The notes under the pieces were generated by a model that was given only the letters and a program-made list of their open reading frames with translations, was not told the DNA's origin and made no database searches. Below are positions 38,728 to 51,082 of a DNA stretch of 64,000 nucleotides, piece after piece (position 1 is the stretch's first letter; each line of letters begins with the position of its first letter). Location: NCBI RefSeq assembly GCF_029227915.1, contig NC_079882.1, positions 22,325,001-22,389,000 on the forward strand, read 5' to 3'. This DNA comes from Hydractinia symbiolongicarpus (lineage: Eukaryota > Cnidaria > Hydrozoa > Anthoathecata > Hydractiniidae). Position numbers and translations under genes: made by a program.

Positions 38728-41700
38728 TTAATATTGCTGACACGGCAAATTTTCCGACCTCGGCAAACTAATTGCGTATTGTCTCAAAATTTCTAAATTT
38801 TTCGTGTGAGCCGATGCAATATCAAACACAATTACTTTATCCTTGTCCAGTTCAAAGTGAATGAAATTCGTACAGTCTAACAGAAGCGGGTCATCGCCTG
38901 CACCATAATACAGGTTTTGCGTTTCAGATGTAAATTCAGAGTACAGTCTATCTTCTTGTTGCAGTTTATGTAAACGTTTCTCCACCTCAGCACTCTCCAC
39001 AGTACGATCCAAATCGTCACCTATTTCAACGCCACCGCTCAGCTTATCAAAGCTTGTGTATGATTCTCTTTCCCTGTCTGTCAAGGACACCGTTGCTGTG
39101 CTTTCAGGTGAGTCCCTTCCATTTTCAGATCTTCTTAGTGCAGGTTCGATGTTGTCCAGTCGGTCACTTGCACCTGAATTTATAAGATTTGCTGTCGCAG
39201 CTGTTTCAGATTTACCTGAATGAGGCAAGGTCAGTTTATCCAAGATGTGGCAAAGATGTTTTAAATTCAACACTGGAATCCCGTTGACACGGTATATTTG
39301 GAGATTTGAAAAACTGTCATAGCCAGCTGTCAATTCTGATGCAAGTACCTGTAAAATACGACATATGAAGTGAATACTCTCTTAAATGAGACAACAAATT
39401 CAGACGTCGGTAAAGTTCTACCCACGTTTGCTTTTATGCATATTAAAACTGAACATTTCATAATCACCTGACTAAGTACAATCACTTCTTGGTTTTTCTT
39501 CTCCTGAACACCATACAAGATTCGATCACATAAACGAATTGGTGCTTTTCGACCCCAGTCTTTTCCATACTGGTGCAACATATAAGGTTGAGACAGCGAG
39601 ACGAAAACTAGCCCACAATAAACGACGTAGCTAGAAATTAAAGTTGTTATGTCACCTATAGATATTATCACATATCAAATACTTATGAAATTACAGTCTC
39701 GAGAAGGAAGAATTTGACAGGCATGTGGATAGCATGAAAGACAGAACGCAATTACTCTGAAGAGGATCATTAACATTGTATAGTGACGTGTTTAATCATA
39801 AACAATTTGTCCATATTTTTATCAGACGAACATTCTTGTTGACATACACGCAATTTTGTTTAAGAATATCAGGCTGATTATTATATTTATTTCTCCATTG
39901 TTCTAAACAATAGACCTATTGTTCTAAACAATAGACCTATTGTTCTAAACAATAGACCTATTGTTCTAAACAATAGACCTATTGTTCTAAACAATAGACC
40001 TATTGTTCTAAACAATAGACCTATTGTTCTAAACAATAGACCTATTGTTTTTAACCTGACATCTCACCGTGATATTCTTAAAAGCATATTCTTATAAAAA
40101 AGCGTGTATTTTTTATTGGGCACTTCCTTTTACATTCTGTATATACCTTAGTTAAGCGAAAAACGTCACGAAATATGAGGGTGCGAGTCGATAATGCTTT
40201 ATTATCTTCTGAACACGATTGTTGCAACAAACAGAGTTGACTTCTTTTTTTTTACAGTTTCATAAAAGTATTCGCATAGTCTCCTTTATAATTTGTTGAA
40301 TTTTGTATGCGTAAACTTGTCAAAAGGTTCTAATAATCATTTAACTTATATTATGGTTATTATATATAGTTATTTAAAAAACTAATATTCTTAAGCGCAT
40401 CTGAAAACCCTGAAAAATCATAGCGGTATGAACAGTTTGGATGAACACATTATGTAGCTAATGTATTTCCGTTTTATTCGTTTTATTTACTTATTTACAT
40501 GTTGCAAGTCTGTAGATTTGCTTATTTGTTTGTTTGTTTGTTTGATTGTTCAATTTACTTATCACTTTAATTAATTTATCACTTATTTAGTTATGTCTTA
40601 CGGGTGAGGTGAATTAGGCGAGTACAACAATTTTTTTTTAAATTGAACATCGTCTACTCACCTCATTTTACACCATGTTCAATAGAAGTGCAATTAAAAA
40701 CGTCCATTCAGGACAACCGTTCTAATTAACGTAGCTACATTGTCACAATAACCATTAATATGACTCTAATTGTTGCAAGATTCTTTGTCAAATATAAGAG
40801 TTTCAACATAACGATTCTGTAGTTTCGCAACAATAACACAGCTAACAAAGATTTCTTTACAGATTGGACTTTTTATGTATTCGTTTACCGTAACCTTTTA
40901 CGTGATTAGGTTGTAATTATTAATTACAATTTAGTCACAGCAAAAAAGCCAGCGATTCATAGCGGCACAAAAAAATGCAGAATCTTGAACTGTTCTAAAA
41001 ACCTTGTTTACCAAATTTCATACATCTTGTGTCTGTGCCTACGTGTTTCGGTTTTATGGTCAGGGTTTCTTAAAATAATAGATTTGGATTGGTAAAACAG
41101 CTTAAAAAATAATCATATTGTTTCAGCCTCGTTTTTAAAAAATTAGTTTTTTTGAATGTCTGAAAAACAAACAAATCTAAGAATAGATATGAGTATGATA
41201 AGCGAAATCAGTTAACATAATTGCTGAATCGCGGCTTGTTACCGGAAGCAGAGGTTGCCCTCTAATGAGCAATGAAGAACTTCGGTAGAAAATTGTCAAA
41301 TATTAGCCGGGGTATCAATAGAAAAAACGAAAACGGTTGCATCGATCGATACGAGTCCTACTTTTGCAATCAATCGAATCAACATTAATTACTTCGAGTA
41401 CTTTTGTTTACTCCAAACCTTTTTAGATTCACAGGCTGAAATTGTAGCTTTAAATGGCCGCCAATGTTTGAACATATTCGCTGCTTCTTATTAAAAATTT
41501 TGAAAGACCGTTGTGTAGCATAATTAGCAGCTAGGTTAGCACATAGGACGCATACAAATATTCTCGTATTGTACAAAAGAAGAGTAGGTAGATTACTGCC
41601 TTGCATAAGTTTAGGACAATATTACCGTACATAGCTTTCCAAAGGGAAATTTTAGCTACCAATAGTAACTTACAACCGGACTAGAAAAATAACCTCGATA

Positions 41701-44700
41701 AATTGTTTCAGTTGCTCAAGTAGGATTCAACATTAAGTCGTCTTAAGATTTCCCATTACGAGGCTACATCTACAAGCTAGTGACGTCAGAGCGTCTCAAT
41801 AACTATAAATAAATTAAATTGGATCGAAAATAATTTCTTTTAGATATCAAGACTTAATAAAACTTTAATTTAATCTATTTATAATCTTAATACAACTTCT
41901 TTTTCAATGTATCGTAATTTTGTACCATTTCAACTAAAAGTCAACTTAATATTCAACTTCATAAATCCTGATATGTCTTGAAAACTCCGGTTCATCAACA
42001 TTCCAAAACACAGGTCAAAAAGTTTCAAAAATATATAAATTTATAGGAATGTTTAAAATTATACCTAGATTTTTAGGGCTCCATCCTAGGGTGTTCGTGT
42101 GCGTGGGATGGGGGGGCTAATTGGGACGGGAGAACTACTTGACAGAATTTCAAAAACCAAAAGACTGTGGGGAAAAAGTAAAAAAAAAACAGATTACAAA
42201 ATGCTAAAAATCAAACAACTTTTTGAACACTCGAGTTCTATTTTGAAGCATATACCACAGCGTAAAGCAAAAACAAACGGGAGAGGGCATGATGTTAAGT
42301 CCATATTCAGATAGGTCAAAAAATTTTAAACATAAAATATAAAAAAGGAAAGAGTCAATAATAGCATAAAGAATAATATAAGTATAGTTGAAAAAAAGGA
42401 AAGTGTATTAATTGTGTCTGTCCTTCACTTCGTCATTCTTCTTTATCATTCTTCTATTTTTCTAAACTTGTCTGTGAATTTAAACTTGTAAGAATATATA
42501 AAACCGGGGGATAGAATTAGAAAAAATGTCTTATTATAATAGCTTTTTTAGATAAAAGAAACCCCCGTTTCCTTAGCATTTTTGCTTAAACACAGAAAAA
42601 CAAACTGATGCACAGTGATTAATGGTATTAACCTCCTTAATATAGATATTCCAAAACTGGTAAGTAACATACATTATTGAAATTATCTTTTTGAATTTTT
42701 AATTATTTTTATACGAATTATTTTAAATAAAACATGATAAGTGTATCATAGCTTCTCATCTTGGAGCATAAAATATGTAAACATGAATGAAGTCATAACA
42801 ACGACATGTATCGCAAAGCATTTTTTTTTAAGATAGCTGCGCATACAAGAACAGGGCATAACCAATTTCTCTTTACAAATTTCAATATTGTTAAGGATAT
42901 TTATTCTTGCTTTTTACGGTTTTCTGCTAAAACCTTTCAGCAAAAGATTGTTAAGCACAGACATCAAAAAATTGTATCAAGTCCAACGAAAAAAGGACAC
43001 GAAATATTATTGCCAACCCAAACAAAAGGCTGCAAATACAATGGTTCGCATTGGTTGATTTAAAAATTTTTCAGGTTCAGTGAGTAAGTACCATGTTCAA
43101 GGTTTTTTTACCTAAACCTCATTATGATGTAAAAAAATGTTGCCTTCGTCTGCGGGGTTCTACAAAGCAATTGACGAGATACATAAGTAGCTGGACACTA
43201 CTCTCACAAAACAGCTCCACCTCTCTTTTATCCATTTTTATTCCGTTTCCACTTTTATCTGGCTCATCTTCTAAGTAATCAATCAAAATCGATTTGGACA
43301 GAAAGAATTCCAAAAACTTATATTTTCACGCGACTTTTGCCAGATTTTTTATTTATGACGTTTCAATCTTATGTTTTATGTTTTGTTTCACTTTGTTTTC
43401 GCTGCTAATATTTGAGAGCTTCACTTTTAATTGCTTACATTGTACGTTTGTCTTTTGAATGTGAATCAAAAAATTGTGAGAACTTCGCTGGTAAACTTAT
43501 TTTGCTGTACATAATGGAACAGCATTACTGGTTGCATAAAGAAATGGTCACGTGGAAGTACCACCCATGCTGGACATAGTCTCCAATTAATCTTCGATGT
43601 GTTCTTTCTACCTATTCTTATTATTGATTCAAAGTATGCTTTCAAACCTGTTGGCAGTAATAATAACATTTGAAAATATGTTCAGTTGAGTATCTCATCG
43701 TTGCATCTTGTAGTCGAGACGTAATCAAGACCTAATTTCACGAACAATAGACATTCTACTGGTAGGGTTGTAAAAAGAAACCTAGGAAGATAACACCTAC
43801 CTTGGGCGTCTGTCGTATAACTGAGGAGGAACTAAAAATGTAAGTACTTCCAAAGCTACTTCAACTGTTTTCTTCTTTCCTGATCGAAGAATTGTCGCTT
43901 CAATAACTTCCTGGGGAAATTTTGAATGAATTAAATAATTCCATAAGATTCTTTCATTTCCTCTGAATGGTACCTGTAAAAAAAGATATTTCTAAATATT
44001 TATACAGGGTAGGAATGTCTCAGTGTTCAAAATACTGTTTGCAATGCACATAATTCTACATGTATACATTTTCACTTAAGCGGCTTGGTTTAATTTGTAG
44101 ATGTGGTAATGACATTTGCTATAGAGATGTTTGCATCATGGAGTAAACCGTAATAGGAGAAAGCAGCAAATGACTTAAGTCATGACCCAGATTGTATTCA
44201 ATGAACTAATTCACAATACAAAAAAAGCTACTTGTTTCATTGTGATTTTGTGTAAAAGATTCAATTATTTGAAAAAAAAAAACTCACAGTTCCATCATCA
44301 GCTATGTTTACACCGTTGATACCCATTAAAACATCTCCTCGTTGCAGATGGTTGTAACTGCACGATAACTTCAGCGACCGGGAGATGAGAATTCCAGAGT
44401 CTTTTGGGGTTAGCTTAAAGTACGTTCTCATGTGGTCACTCTCAATGGGTTGCCATCTAATTCCCAAGTTACAAAAACCAGAAAATTTTTCATTTCTACT
44501 GATGTCCTCTAGAAAATGCGAAACCACTGGAATCTAAGATAAATTTCATACATTCTTATCCATAAATATAAGATTCGAGACAGAAAAAATTTAGAGCAAG
44601 ACTTTAAGAGATTACCTACTCAAATCTTAAAAAGAATAAAGGCAAAAGAAAAATCTGTTAGCTCGCCTTCCCAACTTAGGTTCTTGGACTCCAAAAAAGA

Positions 44701-47700
44701 AATTATTATGGCTTTTCATAGAAATCATAAAAAATCTTAGGAAGATCTCAAGAAAATTTACATTTAGAAGTAAATATTAGGTGACGTTGAATGAAGTGGC
44801 TGACCTGTAAGACAACTAAACAATACAGTATTTTTCTTGAATTTACAGAATAAAGATTCTTGGGTAAAAAAATTAAACAAAAGTGAAACACAATTAAAAC
44901 AACAACTTCTTATAGAGACGTTACACTTACAGGAATAATGTACCCAATATTTTCGGCATTGTCAAGTGTTTCAAATGCGATACCGACAACTTTTCCATCC
45001 TTTAAAGCTGGTCCGCCGCTGTTGCCAGCATTAATTGCTGCATCGATCTATAAAAAAAATGTTTTTAAATTTTGCACAAAGCAAATGAAAAATACAAAAT
45101 ATTAATAAGACGAGATGATATAAGCTGCTTAAAAAGAACCATTCGTTCATACTTTGCACAAAGGTGAAATGTGATCATTTTTAAAGTTCCAATGCTTCAA
45201 AAAGACTTGAACAATACCAACACAGACGTCAATTTTTTTTCTCCGAAGAATTTTTAACAATGTGAATTTTGGATAAAGAAGTCCACCAAATGTGATAGCT
45301 CACCATTAAGAAAACACAAAACCAAAATTAGTTCATTAAGTTTTATTAGGTTAAAATTTAAAGAGATGGTTCCACACAGTGCCGTAACCACAATTTTAAT
45401 ACTGGGGGCCTATATAAAAAAATCCATTATGAATTTCGCTTTATATAGTGGCTACCCGAGGCTTCCATGGTGGGCGCCGAGTGGGAAGTTTTTAAAATTT
45501 GCATCTCTAGATTGGCGAAAAATGCCTTTCCAGACGTCAATGATCTCATGGTTCTATGTTAGAAATCACGATGAATGTTTCGATAATTTTGCAATTTAGA
45601 AAGCTGCATTGTTTAATTGGCATAAAAATATAGATAAAAATTTCCATCAAAACCAAAAGGTAGAAAGAAATACATGTTTACACTACACAACTACAATAAT
45701 ATAAAAAATGATAAGAACACTAGAAGTTTTAAGGGTTTTAAGGGTGGCACTTTTTAGAAAATTTACATCGCATTTGGACTTTTTAAAATGTGCTGCCAGT
45801 CTTTTTAAAACATTTAGTGATTTTTATAATATTGATCTATGGGAAGGATCCGAATATTTCTAAACGACTCTCTCTTATTAATAAAATTGTTAGCAACTTC
45901 ATATTATCATTATATAATTTGTGAATATGCAATACCATCAAATTATTCATCCGTGTAACAATTGTTGTAGCTCGAAGGTAAGTTTTTATACATCGTTTGC
46001 TAACAGCATTTGTAGCAGGCATAACTAACACCAGTTTTCCCACTATTATAACTTCAAACAAAAGTAGTTTTCTTGGGTTTATCTAAGAAGATAACTAAAG
46101 AAAACTAAGGAGTTATCTAAGAGAAGTAAATCTGTCTCTCTTTCTCTCTCTCTTTCTCCTATTTTTCTTTTAGTAGGAAAATTATTGGGGGGGAGGCTGT
46201 GCCCCCTGGCCCTCTGCTCCCCTCCGGCGGTTACGGCACTACCACAAAAATATATATTAACCTACATTTTTTAATTGTATATTCTGCCTAAAACAAAACC
46301 TAAAAAAATTTGCTATCCAAAGGTATACGCAAAATCACCTGAATTGCAAGCAGGTGGGCTCCTGAGTGTGAATATCTTTGTATATCCACTCTGGAGACAA
46401 CACCACGTGTTACACTGATGTTGTCACCACCTGTTGGGAAACCAACTACCACAATATCTTCTTCCAATTGAGGAATATCACCAAACTCCAACGCTTCCAA
46501 CCCTTCCCAAAAGGCATCATCACTGACACCAACCTAAATTACAAGGATAAATTGGTTTATTCCAAAATAAATATAACAATCTAGTGTTACTAAAATGCTC
46601 TTATTCAATTTTTTTCACAGAACCATTTTTTTCTTTTGCTTTTGTCCATGCCTATACGCAAACAGTTACAACAAATTTAAAAACATGTTGGCAAAAACCT
46701 GGCTACACGAATCAAGAATTTTTGGCAATTAACGAATGCTGACATCAATGAATGGAACCTTTTCATTCTAAATTTCACCATATATATGTTTAAGAACCGT
46801 ATAAAACAACCTACCATTGCAATATCACACTCATGAGCAACATGAATCACATGTGCGTGGTACTTCTTGGCATCACCATGTTTACGAACTCTAACCTAGA
46901 GAATAAAATATTATTTACAGTTTTCAACAAAATTAGGAGTGACAAATTTTTGTTCTTATTTTAACCCTTTTTTAACTCTAATTTTTCTGTTTAGGTAAAA
47001 AATATACGAAGTATGAAGACAATAATGAAGTGTTTTAATCTGTAAAATGATGCTAAAAATCGACCAAAAGACATGCACTCACTTCATTGGCAAACAGAAT
47101 GGAAAAACATATAACAATAATCTTTTTTTAAAAAGAATAAAACATTCTAAGGAGAATCTGAACAGACATTTAGAATTTATTGATTGTAATATTTGTGTCA
47201 TTTTAAAGGCACTTTGTTTATTTTAATGGGAGGTCGACTAGGCTAATAATACAAAGTTGTTTTTATTATCTCTTCAGCACTGGTCTGGTACAATCCATGT
47301 GCACTTATCATCAGGAAACGTGAACAAGCACTTCACTACACCATTTGCAGGGAACTGAGCAAGATATTTAGATGCATAAATCATGCACCTCATAAATATA
47401 ATAAAGAACTGAAAAACATCCCGCTAAAGTAAACACAATTGAATTAATATTGTCAAGGAGTTATGGTGAAGTGCTAAATGTATTATATTTGTCAGTCTGT
47501 TGTGTTATATGCCTCTTGTTACTTGTGCAAAAATAATTTGTGCTAACTTCTTTTTCGTAATACCTCAATGGATTCCATATTTCACATTCTCTTGAGCCTG
47601 TTTTTCACTTTCGCTTGCACAACTTTTTGAACATTCAATCTGCAACATAGAGTATTTTGAAAGAGCTTTTTAAACATTTTCCTATGTTATCCTGACAAAA

Positions 47701-50496
47701 ATATAACTATTACCAATAATAATTTTATACAATTTCTTTCATGAGCTTTTGCTATTTCTATAATGGCATAAAATATTCCAATTTGAACTGGATGCTACTA
47801 ATATGTCAAACCTCATACAACAACATATTTCATAGAGTAATTTTTTAAATACAATTGATTATTGTAACATAGCCACACGTACCATAGAACATGTTCAAAA
47901 AACATGCTGATTTGCGACATTATCACCACCCCTTCCTTACATAGTAAGTTGGTCTGTGGCCCCTAGTTCTGTGCACTTTGCTGTTAAGCAATGTTTGCAT
48001 GAAATAATAATTCTTCAATTTGTGAATTTATTACTACATTATACATATCAGTTGTGTCCATGTCAGGGCTAGGGAAGTGGTAAACCACAATATTGCATGT
48101 TTGATATTAGTTTTAAATTGGAGAGATTAGGATCTACAAACATCACACTAAATTCTGTTACCAGCCTGACAGTGTAATCACACACGCTAGATCAACAAGA
48201 CTAAGGCATAATTAAGGGTATAAATTATTATACTTGTAAACTGAAGATAAGTGTAAGGAACAGGGACAGAGTTACTGTCATCCCCGTTATTTTAAGACAA
48301 ACCTCCCATTTTGCGTATGCCGTCCTTCCTTAAAACTTCTATACACCCACCACTTAGGAACAGTAAAGAAGCAAAAATTACTTTAATGTTAATCAAGTAA
48401 AATTCCTTAGTGAATTCAATGTATAAAAATATACCCCAATATAATACACGGATAGACAAATGCATGTCAGGGTTATCTCTTATTATAAATAACAAAGTAT
48501 TATGCTTACAACTTATACACAGTAAAAGTAACCTCATTTTTCGAATTTTCATCCCATATGAATAGCAAGAGTATTTGACTCATCTGAACACAGTCCTCGA
48601 AATTAGCCAAGAAGTATGTCTGCATAAAATTGCCAAAGCTTTATCTATCATAAGCCCTCATGTAAAAACTTAATTTTAACAAATAGTGTGAGCTTTTACT
48701 GCTCCATTAAAAATACTATAAAATCACTTGTAGGCAACTTATTGTGAAAAACACTAAAATGTATTTTATACGCCAGGTTTTTTTTATTTTAAATTAATAT
48801 TTGTTCAACTTTATCATTTTATGCATTTGTATTAATGCTTTTAATAATGAGGATAATTTTATAATTTGCTTCGAAACTTACCGAAAAATTCTACTAATAT
48901 AGATCCAGCACAACTATTCCGGTTATTATTTTTCAAACTTGTTTCGAATGTCTATAAAAACTAACTCACCGATTTTTGATATGCAACTACATGACCATTT
49001 GTTAAAATTCTACGATTTGAGATGATGAAACCAGAACCAGATGTTTGTTGTTGTCTTTTCATTTGCCAGGGCATACTGTAATTTGGCGTTGACATCTGAA
49101 CAAACAGCTTTACCACAGATTGCATAATCTATGATACAAGATACATAGATATGTATTAATTTTTTTTATATAAAAATTACATTTCTGGGTAAAGTTCCAC
49201 ACTGTGTTTAAATTTTTGTGACTAAAACATTAAGATCACAAACAACATGAAATAAATTTTTGTCACATTTTGCATTTAAATGTCACAATTTCCTCCCAAA
49301 AAGAATCAATTTTTCTAATGGTCATTTTCAAGCCAACCTGTTTCGAATGTATTTTGTCGGTTGTAGTGTCATATGGCATCAGCACAACAAGCTTTTGAAG
49401 GCTAAAAAATCACTCCAATCATCTAAATCTGACATAAGGAAGAAATATAAACCTTTGTCTTTCATAAATCTGTTTGATTTGCTTATTTTGTCACTATTTC
49501 ATAAACAATAAAACCAAAGTTAAGTTAGTAAAAAAAATATACATCGTAGTCACATAGAACAAGAAGCCCTGGGGGCTCTAAGAATTTCCGCGCGCTACCA
49601 AAATATTTGATGAAAACCTGCTAATTCGTTGTGTTATTGTGCCAAACATTCGAAGGGGTTTGGTGCATGAACCTCTGAAGATAAAGCCCATCGGTGACAT
49701 TATATCTTACAACAAACGCAAACAAAACGAAACGTGTCATAATAGACTTACATTTTAAAAGAAATTGCTAACAAAAAATACAGCCTATCATTCATGGTTG
49801 AAAGTCTTGCGATTGAAACGTTTATGGTCTTAAACGGCATTAGTTGACAAAAAATCAAAATTTTGATGTGACCATCATTTTCAGCATACTTTTTTTGTCA
49901 ATTGTGCCAAAATTTGTCAAAAATAAAGTAGTTTTAATTTTTAGACCAATTTTTGCCTAAAATGACATTTAGGTAACAAGAAATCAAAATTTTGATGTCA
50001 CCATCATGTTCAGCATACTTTATTTGTTTACTGTGCCAGATTTTGTTAAAAATAAAGTAGTTCTAATTTTTGGACCAATTTTGGCCTAAAATGAAATTTA
50101 GGTGACAAAAATCAAAATTATTATGTCACCATTATGTTCAGCATACTTTTTTTGTTAACTGTGCCGAATTTTGTCGAAAACAAATACCAATTTTGGCCTG
50201 AAGCGTCAATACTAGACTTCCCAGTAGTTAAGGAGCTTGGGTACGAAGTTTACATCTGTGACGGACCAACGTGAAATCCCAGGGTCGATTTTTTCTCAAA
50301 AAATGCTCCGAAAGAAAAAAACGATGGTTTTAAAGAATTTCCTACGCCTTCGGGCGCGGAAATTCAATTAAGACCAGTTTGTTAAAAATTGCTAGTTCCC
50401 CGTTAATAATAATATTTAAAAAATATAACTTACTTTTTCAGTTTTATTATATTGCTTTGTTGGACCACAGACTGTTGCATTAATTTCTTCGGACAT
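38728..50496 (-). CDS. Deg/Do-like serine protease (plant Deg9-type), 9 exons
   Basis: Exons: 50496-50434, 49128-48970, 46895-46815, 46533-46339, 45047-44931, 44533-44288, 43973-43801, 39630-39468, 39348-38728. They sum to 1,818 bases with every phase closing: 605 residues plus stop. It is a trypsin-fold protease of the HtrA/Deg class. His67 is in LTNGHVV, Asp98 in ECDIAM and Ser176 in INAGNSGGP, so the triad is intact. Motifs [20 protein letters not shown] and AENIGYIIP match the Deg2/Deg9/Deg10 group rather than HTRA1-4. A PDZ domain follows (about 206-345), then a second PDZ-like region ([24 protein letters not shown]) ending DKDKVIVFD. Exon 9 carries an extra stretch of about 110 polar residues (about 439-550) not typical of plant relatives. 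No signal peptide or organelle leader is evident. Confidence 0.9.
39901..40047. repeat. Palindromic satellite, 7 x 21 bases
   Basis: Seven exact or near-exact copies of a 21-base unit, TTCTAAACAATAGACCTATTG. The phrase CTATTGTTCTAAACAATAG, spanning adjacent units, is an inverted repeat, so each unit can fold. The array lies in intergenic-like DNA within intron 7 of the Deg protease gene. The flank at 40048-40095 is shared with 52665-52710. Confidence 0.95.
43450..43605 (+). pseudogene. Decayed ELYS fragment (intron 12 + exon 13) in Deg intron 7
   Basis: Plus-strand bases here match the minus-strand sequence of ELYS at about 14850-14650. Shared words include GCTGGTAAACTT (ELYS intron 12), then CATAATGGAACAGCA, TGCATAAAGAAATGGTCAC and CCCATGCTGGACA (ELYS exon 13). 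About 75 bases spanning the intron/exon border are missing. A 4-base deletion after GGAACAGCAT breaks the frame. Because intron sequence is present, this is a DNA-level duplication, not a processed copy. A frame on the opposite strand (43669-43466) is only its shadow. Confidence 0.85.
45378..46239. mobile_element. 862-bp element with AGTGCCGTAACC inverted termini
   Basis: The left end AGTGCCGTAACC (45378-45389) is the exact inverse of the right end GGTTACGGCACT (46228-46239). Inside the right end is a GC-rich subterminal block (GGCTGTGCCCCCTGGCC). No transposase is encoded. The flanks share CCACA but no perfect target duplication is visible. It is a non-autonomous cut-and-paste element, possibly hAT-like, within the intron between Deg exons 4 and 5 (45048-46338). 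Confidence 0.65.
49582..50365. mobile_element. Element with GAATTTCCGCGC ends and internal 129-bp tandem repeats
   Basis: The left end GAATTTCCGCGCGC (49582) is inverse to the right end GCGCGGAAATTC (ending 50365). The right end is also one arm of a local hairpin (50335-50365). Between them are three tandem copies of a 129-base unit starting at about 49846, 49975 and 50104, each with ATCAAAATTTTGATGTCACC and TGTTCAGCATACTTT. There is no open reading frame. It lies in intron 1 of the Deg protease gene and looks like a MITE with an expanded internal minisatellite. Confidence 0.65.
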
Positions 50497-50634
50497 TTTT
50501 TATTCAAATCATCCACAGGTGGGCACTTTAATGGTATAATTGATTATAAATTAAATCTTCTATAAAGTAAGACAGCTTTAAAACAACTGCAAATTGATTA
50601 ACTACTAGTAGAGGCCAATATTATACACACACAA

Positions 50635-50940
50635 TCTCTATAACAATAAATGTCATCTGTCTGTCTTAGTGCAAAATAGTACCGCAAGTAGCGAGACACA
50701 GAAAATGTGGCCTATAAAGGACCGGAAAATCCGATTATTTATTCACGGGCCACCAACTAGTCTCCATAATAATAGTCGTATTCTGTCTGTCTGTCTGCAA
50801 GAAACATTTCCCGCTACAGGCACATAGAACAGCGTGTAATTTAAAGACAGCCAACCCCTGTGGATTATTCCACAGGCTAACAACTGGTCTTTTCAATAAT
50901 AGCTGTTGTTTGTCTGTTATAATAGCCACCGTCTGTCTAA
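50635..50940 (+). mobile_element. Head-to-tail array of Helitron-like short elements
   Basis: Copy A is 50635-50760: it starts TCTCTATAACAAT, contains GTCTGTCTG and GCAAGTAGCGAGA, and ends CACCAACTAG. Copy B is 50761-50887: it starts TCTCCATAATAAT and has the hairpin CCTGTGGATTATTCCACAGG followed by CTAACAACTGG. Copy C, truncated, starts at 50888 with TCTTTTCAATAAT and fades by about 50940. Each ends in CTRR after a hairpin and the next begins with TC without a gap. The shared core with the 60218-60382 copy shows one family. Confidence 0.75.
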
Positions 50941-51046
50941 ATAATTTATTGGGTGTTATCTGAGTAAAATAATACCCTAGTGTAAACTACTTGAATTAAA
51001 TTATAAACAAACTCACATTTATAAAACTCCAATGAATAAAAGCACT

Positions 51047-51051
<5 letters not shown>

Positions 51052-51079
<28 letters not shown>
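51052..51079. repeat. (TA)n microsatellite
   Basis: About 14 uninterrupted TA units. Confidence 0.95.

Positions 51080-51082
<3 letters not shown>

Noticed and set aside
43466-43669. Minus-strand frame considered as a Deg protease exon
   Set aside because: Deg exon 7 (ends 43801) joins exon 8 (39630) in perfect phase, so no exon is needed; the sequence is antisense to the ELYS fragment.
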